Source of the DNA: Streptococcus suis
GTDB taxonomy: Bacteria; Bacillota; Bacilli; Lactobacillales; Streptococcaceae
DNA length: 64,000 bases
Direction of reading: 5' to 3'
NCBI RefSeq assembly: GCF_002960625.1
Contig: NZ_POJH01000016.1
Span: 1 to 64,000 of the forward strand
Shown: positions 58,769-64,000 of the stretch, piece by piece
How the letters are laid out: the number at the start of each line of letters is the position of its first letter
Position numbering within the stretch: position 1 is the first letter of the stretch
Position numbers and translations under genes: made by a program
Notes under the pieces: model-generated
What the model was told of the DNA's origin: nothing
The model's database searches: none
What the model saw: only the letters and a program-made list of their open reading frames with translations

Positions 58769-60106
58769 TTAGTCTCTTTCATCTGTAAGGCTTACACCAT
58801 ATTTCGGCTTAACATTCGGACGTTTTAACTGGGGCAATGTATAGGAGGATTGGACATTGCAAAATTGACCAAGGAGATTACTCTCTTGGTCTTTTATTTT
58901 TTGATAGGATTGTCGCCATTCTCCAAAAAAGAGGTCTCTCAATTCTCCTGCATGACTCAAAAGAATAGTCTGACTCATAGTATCTGCGCCTTCTTTGCTC
59001 CAATACATCCCCCTGTTTTTCATCCGATAGGTTATTTTACGATGCTGAGACTCCATGATACCAATACCACTTGTAGACAGACCAAACGTTTCAGGACTTT
59101 CCGTGTATTTGAAATTTCTCACGAGTTGCCGTCTGAAGCGTTGAAAGTTTTCTAGTTTCTCGTCACTATCAATCAAAGACTCAGCTGTATCTAATACTAA
59201 CTTCAGCTGACTCTTATCCCTATTTTTGAGGGCTTGAAATGCCTGCTTGGTCAGTTCTGAAGGAAAAGGTCTAAGCTGTGTCTTGATGGCTTGATTCACA
59301 TGAAAAGCATCCCAAAAATGAAAATGTTCTTTAGGTCTGAACCCACTGACAAGCTCCTTGAAGAGATTAGGAGAGTAGCCCTTTCCACCATCTGAGTTGG
59401 TTACAATGACCGTTTCAGGCGTTAGCTCAAAGCGCTCCATAATCAAATCAAGGAATTTGTCTTTAGCCTGATGATAGTGTGTCGATATGACCTCAAATTT
59501 ATCCTTCAGAATATTTCTTTTACCTGTCTTACTCCCTGTATGGACGACAAAATGGCTGAGTTCTACGGACTTCCCTTTCTTGTTTGGGGTGGATTGTTTA
59601 ACCCAAACGCCATCGCCTTCAATATACAGCCGTCTGGCTTTGATTTTGCTTGGTCTATCGGATAACTTATCTGCTGATAAGGAATCATAGTCAGCCTTAT
59701 CCTCTAGGAGCTGACCTGCGACATCGAGGGCATGCTGAACAGTATTCTTCGTGATATAGATTGACTTGAGAAGCTCCATCACTTCAACTACTTTCCGATA
59801 GGGCATATAGTTAGACAGCCTTGTAATTTGGTAAAGGAGTTCTTGAGAAAATCGTGACCGTGGCTCAAGTCCTAATTTTTCATCTACTGGGATTCTAACC
59901 GTATCACCTTTTTTCCATCTACTCCTTGAAAAAGTCATTTCCCCAAAAGAGAAAATAACTGTCCGCTCCTTCTGATTGATTCTTTTGAATCCCTGTGCTC
60001 TCATACTTGGGGCAATAGACTTCTCATAGTCTTCAATCATCTTCAAAAATGTTTTCTGATTGTCTGTTTTTAACCGTTCTGAAAAAACTCTCTCATCCAG
60101 CATCAT
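58769..60106 (-). mobile_element. ISLre2-family transposase
   Basis: 445 residues from MMLDERVFSE at 60106 (AGGGGAAGAG before it); in-frame codons upstream are not needed. ISLre2/UPF0236-type: N-terminal helix region, then GDGVWVKQS and TNSDGGKGYSPNLF with catalytic aspartates, HFWDAFHVN, and a C-terminal GIMESQHRKITYRMKNRGMYWS. Intact, no frameshift. Flanked by a 10-bp direct repeat TGTTACAATA (58578-58587 and 60191-60200), which may be the target duplication; I could not see matching inverted ends. A terminator at 60158-60185 would shield it from outside transcripts. Confidence 0.88.
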
Positions 60107-60157
60107 CTCTTCCCCTTTTCTTACAATATGTCTATTATAACGGAAATTAGGACAATA

Positions 60158-60185
60158 AAAAAAGACCTCTCCATTTGGAAAGGTC
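60158..60185 (-). terminator. terminator upstream of the transposase gene
   Basis: Minus-strand GACCTTTCCA/TGGAGAGGTC stem with one mismatch, then TTTTTTTATTG. Confidence 0.6.
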
Positions 60186-60202
60186 ACTATTGTTACAATA
60201 AT

Positions 60203-60262
60203 ATTTATTATTATTTTTATATTGATTTTAATAGCTATTTATATCATGATTAAAATAGCTAT
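60203..60262 (-). repeat. iteron cluster 4, five 12-bp units
   Basis: Minus-strand ATAGCTATTTTA, ATCATGATATAA, ATAGCTATTAAA, ATCAATATAAAA, ATAATAATAAAT in perfect 12-bp register. Overlaps the end of the 42-residue ORF and abuts the IS. Confidence 0.65.
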
Positions 60263-60356
60263 CTAAAGAGAAAGGTCTTCTTCTTTGCTGGGGGCTACCT
60301 TCTTTGTAGTGCCTTGAGTTTCTTTCTTCAGCCTTTAATCTCGTGATGAAATCCAT
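60228..60356 (-). CDS. 42-residue basic ORF downstream of the RHH gene
   Basis: Starts MDFITRLKAEERNSRHYKEG; a strong AAAAGGAGG lies just before the ATG and iteron cluster 3 just upstream. Rich in Arg and Ser. The 3' end is inside iteron cluster 4. No family known. The ribosome binding site and place in the module support it being expressed. Confidence 0.5.
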   Translation of the reverse strand: MDFITRLKAEERNSRHYKEGSPQQRRRPFSLDSYFNHDINSY

Positions 60357-60365
60357 AAAGCCTCC

Positions 60366-60413
60366 TTTTATGTTGATTAAAATAGTGGTTTATATAAACA
60401 TTAAAATCATGAT
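60366..60413 (-). repeat. iteron cluster 3, four 12-bp units
   Basis: Minus-strand ATCATGATTTTA, ATGTTTATATAA, ACCACTATTTTA, ATCAACATAAAA, exactly 12 bp apart, between the RHH gene and the 42-residue ORF. Confidence 0.65.
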
Positions 60414-60415
60414 AC

Positions 60416-60655
60416 TTATTCTTGATACTGTTCAATCCACTCATCAAGGAAGGTGGATGCACCACTATATCCTGATGCTTCTGCGATTCTATCCAGCTTC
60501 TCCCGATTTTGGGGTTTCAGTGTAAACTGATAAGGAAATTTGGTCTTCCCTGATGGACGACCAGCTTTTCGCCCTCGTTTCTTTTGTGGCTTAGGGTCTT
60601 TAATCTCTTCCTGAAGGACTTTACTGATTTTCTCTTTTTTAGATTCAAACGCCAT
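60416..60655 (-). CDS. ribbon-helix-helix DNA-binding protein, presumed ParB partner
   Basis: 79 residues after AGAGGTATAGC. Charged, lysine-rich N-terminus (KKRGRKAGRPSGKTKF) and a C-terminal Arc/CopG-like fold (FPYQFTLKPQNREKLDRIAE, ASTFLDEWIEQYQ). Matches in size and context the small CopG-type proteins such as omega of pSM19035, which bind repeated centromere sites and regulate. Downstream of parA by 63 bp, with iterons before the gene. DNA-binding to the iterons is inferred. Confidence 0.75.
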   Translation of the reverse strand: MAFESKKEKISKVLQEEIKDPKPQKKRGRKAGRPSGKTKFPYQFTLKPQNREKLDRIAEASGYSGASTFLDEWIEQYQE

Positions 60656-60667
60656 GCTATACCTCTT

Positions 60668-60713
60668 TTCGATAGTGATTTTTATAATGATTAAAATAGT
60701 GATATATAATGAT
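60668..60713 (-). repeat. iteron cluster 2, upstream of the RHH gene
   Basis: Minus-strand ATCATTATAT, ATCACTATTTTA, ATCATTATAAAA, ATCACTATCGAA; three 12-bp units and one of 10. Confidence 0.7.
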
Positions 60714-60718
60714 GAAAA

Positions 60719-61516
60719 TTAAGCCATATCTGTGAGTTCCTGAAGCTCATTCAATGTGTCAGTCAAGGCTGAAAAGAAATTCTTATGTTCCCTCTTCAAT
60801 GTTGAGTCAAGCATCATGTCTATAACCGTTTCATCTTTGGTGGCACGGTTAAACAGTTCCTTTTGAGGAATTAGACCAACGACTGAAGAATCAGTTTTCA
60901 AGGCTTCTAATAGCTCTTTTGATTTTGCCGTATTATGCTTAATCATATTTGGCAAGAAATAGAGGTGAGCCGTAATCAATGATTCCCGACTAGGGCGGAC
61001 AATTTCCGTCCTACGGTATTGTTCTAGGCGAACTTCTAAATTCTCCTTAGCTTCAAAAGCAAAATCACTAGGGGTAATTGGGCTAAAAAGCGTGTGACTG
61101 ACTGCGATAGCGTTTCTTGTCGCAATCCCAAAATCGGGACGACAATCCAAAATGACATAATCGTATTGGTCAAGATTTTTGGACTCTAAATTATCCCCCA
61201 GCCAATCATAGAGATACATATTTTGATTAGGGTCAGTTTCTAGCTTTCTTTCCGATTCATCCAATTTCATTGACCCAGCAATGAGGTCAATGTTAGGAGC
61301 AACAGACAAGATAGCAACATCATCCGAACCAGCAAAAACATTGGCAACAGTTGACGTGTCTTCATAAACATCATAGAAATGTGTCAGGTTGCACTGATGG
61401 TCAAGGTCAATAAATAAGACCTTGTACCCTTTACTAGCTAGGTACTGACCATTTAGAAGGGCTAGGGTAGTTTTTCCTACCCCACCCTTAATAGCTACAA
61501 AACTAATGAGCTTCAT
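60719..61516 (-). CDS. parA: ParA-family partition ATPase (type Ib)
   Basis: 265 residues. Deviant Walker A AIKGGVGKTTLAL (residues 8-20), FIDLDHQCNLTHF, Walker B YVILDCRPDFG. No N-terminal helix-turn-helix, so type Ib, the class whose partner is a ribbon-helix-helix protein. Segregates plasmid or excised element copies by forming gradients on the nucleoid. Preceded by a 44-residue ORF and iteron cluster 1, followed by iteron cluster 2 and the RHH gene. Confidence 0.9.
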   Translation of the reverse strand: MKLISFVAIKGGVGKTTLALLNGQYLASKGYKVLFIDLDHQCNLTHFYDVYEDTSTVANVFAGSDDVAILSVAPNIDLIAGSMKLDESERKLETDPNQNMYLYDWLGDNLESKNLDQYDYVILDCRPDFGIATRNAIAVSHTLFSPITPSDFAFEAKENLEVRLEQYRRTEIVRPSRESLITAHLYFLPNMIKHNTAKSKELLEALKTDSSVVGLIPQKELFNRATKDETVIDMMLDSTLKREHKNFFSALTDTLNELQELTDMA

Positions 61517-61531
61517 TCTTTATCTTCCTCT

Positions 61532-61666
61532 CTAGCTGATTTCTTCAAATCGTAATTCATCAAAAGTCAGCGGAAACCACGATTTGTATTGAGTTTGAAC
61601 TTCTTCTAGGGTCTTATCCTCAATACGATTCAGTTCTCCTTGGTCTATACTTGTCACAATAATCAT
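61532..61666 (-). CDS. 44-residue ORF upstream of parA
   Basis: MIIVTSIDQGELNRIEDKTL onwards, acidic, ending FEEIS; 46 residues if the ATG at 61672 is used. A GGGGGA ribosome binding site lies 6-8 bases before. Ends 15 bp before the parA ATG, so the two are co-transcribed. No family known. The whole coding frame has normal codon use. Confidence 0.55.
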   Translation of the reverse strand: MIIVTSIDQGELNRIEDKTLEEVQTQYKSWFPLTFDELRFEEIS

Positions 61667-61705
61667 CTTCATTCCCCCTTTTTCTATACTCTTATTATAA
61701 TATAA

Positions 61706-61765
61706 ATCACTATAAAAATCAATATTAAAATCATTATTTTAATCAATATTTTTATCGCTATCTTT
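61706..61765 (-). repeat. iteron cluster 1, five 12-bp units
   Basis: Plus strand ATCACTATAAAA, ATCAATATTAAA, ATCATTATTTTA, ATCAATATTTTT, ATCGCTATCTTT in perfect 12-bp register. It lies upstream of the small ORF-parA genes and overlaps the 3' end of the resolvase gene. Orientation is opposite to clusters 2-4. Confidence 0.75.
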
Positions 61766-62342
61766 TTATGTCATATTTTTCACGATACCGTCTGAACGTC
61801 CTCTCATTGATGCCTGTCAAGCTCGCCACATCCTTATCTGTATAGCCTTTTTGATAGAGTTCAAAAGCGTGTTTCAATCTGATGTCACCATCTGAAAAAA
61901 GGGCTTTACGTCCCCTGTACTTACCTTGTGTCTTTGCAATGGCGATACCTTGCGCTTGTCTTTCCTTAATACGTTCCCTTTCAGCCTGTGCCTGATATTT
62001 GTATAGCTCCAAAATCAGGTTGTTCAAAAGCCGTCTGAGGTTATCATCTTCAATCCCACGAAGTGTAGGAAGATTCAGAACTTCCAAAGTTGCCCCTTTG
62101 GTCTGAATCTCATTCATGACCTCGGTCAGTTCCTTGTTATTTCTTCCCAATCGTTCCAACTCAGTCACAACGACTCTGTCCCCTTCTCGGATATAATTAA
62201 GCATCGCCTTCAGCTGAGGGCGGTCTTTACTTGCTCCGCTCATAGCTTCCTGAAACAGTTTATCAACCCCCTTCAGTTGTTCCAGTTGCCTAGCCATGTT
62301 TTGGTCTGAAGCGCTGATTCTAGCATAGCCGATTTTAGCCAT
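61758..62342 (-). CDS. serine resolvase/invertase, beta-recombinase type
   Basis: 194 residues. Catalytic Ser10 in YARISASDQN, then LERLGRNNKEL and the C-terminal helix-turn-helix DKDVASLTGINERTFRRYR. Very like the beta recombinase of pSM19035 and the pAMbeta1 resolvase (ADDxQ-type start, REGDRVVVTELERLGR, KERQAQGI). Resolves multimers or inverts DNA at its site, helping stable inheritance. Ribosome binding site GGAGG. Candidate res site directly upstream. Confidence 0.9.
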   Translation of the reverse strand: MAKIGYARISASDQNMARQLEQLKGVDKLFQEAMSGASKDRPQLKAMLNYIREGDRVVVTELERLGRNNKELTEVMNEIQTKGATLEVLNLPTLRGIEDDNLRRLLNNLILELYKYQAQAERERIKERQAQGIAIAKTQGKYRGRKALFSDGDIRLKHAFELYQKGYTDKDVASLTGINERTFRRYREKYDIKR

Positions 62343-62361
62343 TTTCTACCTCCATATTTGC

Positions 62362-62445
62362 CTAACCCTATTGTCCGCTTGTCAAATCCCATAAAATCAA
62401 GTGCCACGTTTAAGGACAATAGGGCATACTTTATTGTCCGCTCAC
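62362..62445. other. candidate res site of the resolvase
   Basis: CCCTATTGTCC (62366-62376) and GGACAATAGGG (62414-62424) form a perfect 11-bp inverted repeat; TATTGTCCGCT recurs (62370-62379 and 62433-62442). Located in the 100-bp gap between relaxase and resolvase genes, as expected for a resolution site. Could also be an operator. Confidence 0.5.
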
Positions 62446-62448
62446 GTG

Positions 62449-63999
62449 CTAACGTTCCACCTCGTCTTTTGGTTTTTGGTCAAGCGTTGGTGATTGTCGT
62501 CTTGCTTCAGCGTGACGTTCCAATTTTTCATACTGAGTAAAGTCTTTGATAATACTATCAAATTTTTCCTTCAGGGCTTTCCGTTCGATGGAAACTTCGA
62601 CCACCTGCTTTTCAATCTCTTTAGGATTGACTGAAGAAGAAATATTGAGTTCCTCCAAAATCTGATAAGCGACCTTAGCATCTATTGGATTGTCAGAAGA
62701 AATATCTTCCAGCGCTGAAGCGATTTTGTTCAGGTGCTCGACTTTCTCATCTAAGCGGTTCAGTGATTCTTGCGTTTCTTCAATTTGTTCAAGGAAGCGG
62801 TCACGCAATTCATAGAATTGGTCTGATTCAGACACGCCATGACTAACAAGATAGTTATACTCTTTGACTAACAAATCTAGTTTAGAAATGTTTGGATTTT
62901 TGGTCAGGATATACTCACCACTTTCATAAGCAAGCTGATTGATAAGTGTTGACCCTCTCATGAATTTGTTACTGGTGGAATTGTCAGGATTGATGAAATA
63001 GAAAAAGTCCGATTTCTTGATAAAAATATCAAAGCTCCCGTCCTCTTGCTTATCCACTAAGCGACTTGGAATTTTGACCGTTCCTTGATTAGCTATCCCA
63101 TATTGCATCTGAAGATAGATGCCCGTGTTGGTTTCATGTTCCACCTGCCACGGTTCAATCTTAACCCTGATTTCAAAATCGTCAGCCTTTTCAGCCTGCT
63201 CTTTGTCATACTCATCTTTAATAGATTCTAGCGGATGGACGATTTCATTTTTAGCTATCCGCTCTTCAATTTGCTCCAAAGAATACCGCCCCTTTTTGGA
63301 TAGAGTGCTATCCCTTGTGTTCCTCTTTTGCTCTTTATCTAGTAATTTGTATTTGGCATATTTACCCAAAAAATCAACTGCAAGACCTAGCGCTTTTGCT
63401 TTCTCTTGAAAATCCGCTAGACTGGTTGAATGCTTCAGGAGAAATTCAAGACGGGATTTTATTTCTAGCTTGAAGATATTCTCTTTTTGATAAGCAGAAT
63501 ATTCTTTGTGACCAAATTGATTTTTATGTTCAAGGATTTTAGCACCTGCTAAATCCGCATACTTATCAGAAATTTGTTCAAGGGCTTTCTTCGTTCCTTT
63601 CTGCCATCTGAATTTATTCAAGGTTATCGAATTAGTGGAATTGATATAAATGTGATTGTGTAGATGCCCCTTATCCATGTGAGTCGCAATGATAAACTGA
63701 TGACTGCCACCTGTCAACTCCAAAGCTGTCTTTCGTCCTATCTCGTGAACCTGTTCAGGTGTCAGATTGTCTTCAGGAGAAAATGACTGAATGACGTGGT
63801 GCGCTAAAACATCATTTTTGAGCAACTCCTCATTATTGATAGGTCTGCCCTTTTCTAAATTGGCAAGTTGCTTTAACATCATAAATTCAGAATAGGCGGA
63901 TTCAACATCAATGACTAAATTTCCTGAAACCAGCTGGGACACAAATTGACCATTTACCATTTTGACAGGAAAGTTCATTTTAGAATCAATCAATTCAGC
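62449..63999 (-). CDS. relaxase, MobP/Tn5252-type, N-terminus beyond the window
   Basis: At least 516 residues; the frame is open to the window edge (AELIDSKMNF), so the true start lies to the right. Motif III HLHNHIYINSTN with the metal-binding histidines; HHVIQSFSPEDNLTPEQVHE and ELTGGSHQFI are the typical MobP blocks. A long coiled-coil tail follows (QEEIEETQESLNRLDEKV region). Nicks and carries DNA in conjugation of ICEs and mobilisable elements. The TTG at 63993 is not the natural start. No frameshift in the part seen. Confidence 0.85.
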   Translation of the reverse strand, partial: AELIDSKMNFPVKMVNGQFVSQLVSGNLVIDVESAYSEFMMLKQLANLEKGRPINNEELLKNDVLAHHVIQSFSPEDNLTPEQVHEIGRKTALELTGGSHQFIIATHMDKGHLHNHIYINSTNSITLNKFRWQKGTKKALEQISDKYADLAGAKILEHKNQFGHKEYSAYQKENIFKLEIKSRLEFLLKHSTSLADFQEKAKALGLAVDFLGKYAKYKLLDKEQKRNTRDSTLSKKGRYSLEQIEERIAKNEIVHPLESIKDEYDKEQAEKADDFEIRVKIEPWQVEHETNTGIYLQMQYGIANQGTVKIPSRLVDKQEDGSFDIFIKKSDFFYFINPDNSTSNKFMRGSTLINQLAYESGEYILTKNPNISKLDLLVKEYNYLVSHGVSESDQFYELRDRFLEQIEETQESLNRLDEKVEHLNKIASALEDISSDNPIDAKVAYQILEELNISSSVNPKEIEKQVVEVSIERKALKEKFDSIIKDFTQYEKLERHAEARRQSPTLDQKPKDEVER

Positions 64000-64000
64000 T

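Noticed and set aside
58578-60200. TGTTACAATA direct repeat as proof of the IS limits
   Set aside because: No matching inverted ends were visible just inside the repeats, so the limits of the IS are not fixed; kept only as a hint.

Overview
The window looks like chromosome from a low-GC streptococcus, most likely Streptococcus suis or a close relative. Evidence: the block hpf-comFC-comFA-yigZ-cysK, the streptococcal division genes mapZ/gpsB/pbp1a/recU around a type B rnpB, phpP-stkP next to liaFSR, clpL, malQ-glgP, and the nadD-yqeK-rsfS operon. Species is inferred from gene content and order recalled from streptococci, not from a database search. Most genes lie on the minus strand.

Layout. 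1-230: two near-identical strong promoters fire leftwards out of the window, probably into an rRNA operon. 230-6500: hpf, the late-competence comF pair, yigZ, cysK, cvfD and a HAD/cyclophilin fusion. 6500-14100: liaFSR cell-envelope stress system, StkP/PhpP signalling pair, rsmB and fmt. 14200-20000: priA, rpoZ, gmk, rny and luxS. 20000-27800: division and wall cluster (mapZ, RlmL-like methyltransferase, rnpB, gpsB, ypsA, recU, pbp1a, rsmG); several encoded proteins are known partners or substrates of StkP in streptococci. 27900-34300: an ECF transporter whose S component and DUF62 gene are separated from its ATPase/T genes by trhO and an unknown gene. 34440-35820: a small Xre/DUF2975/lipoprotein operon. 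35890-36510: an unusual array of about eight terminator-like hairpins. 36500-45060: yebC-type gene, a sugar PTS with a cre-bearing promoter, a GntR/UTRA regulator, glgP and malQ. 45200-50260: clpL with many CtsR boxes, a deformylase-like protein, a MerR/TipAS regulator and tmcAL. 50300-57600: the nadD/yqeK/rsfS/yqeH operon, carrying an unrecognised AT-rich 646-residue membrane protein gene between a methyltransferase gene and tmcAL.

About 58500-64000 is mobile DNA: an ISLre2-type transposase, a plasmid-like partition module (ParA, ribbon-helix-helix protein, four clusters of 12-bp iterons, two small ORFs), a beta/pAMbeta1-like serine resolvase with a candidate res site, and the 3' part of a MobP/Tn5252-type relaxase running off the right edge. 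The best candidates for undescribed biology are the iteron-based partition module, the 646-residue protein, the hairpin array, and a two-hairpin small RNA at 58593-58662.

Other recurring signals: three copies of a RUP-like miniature inverted-repeat element (one supplies the cysK stop codon, one sits in the clpL leader), and several genes whose -10 box ends 6-7 nt before the start codon with no ribosome binding site, suggesting leaderless mRNAs.
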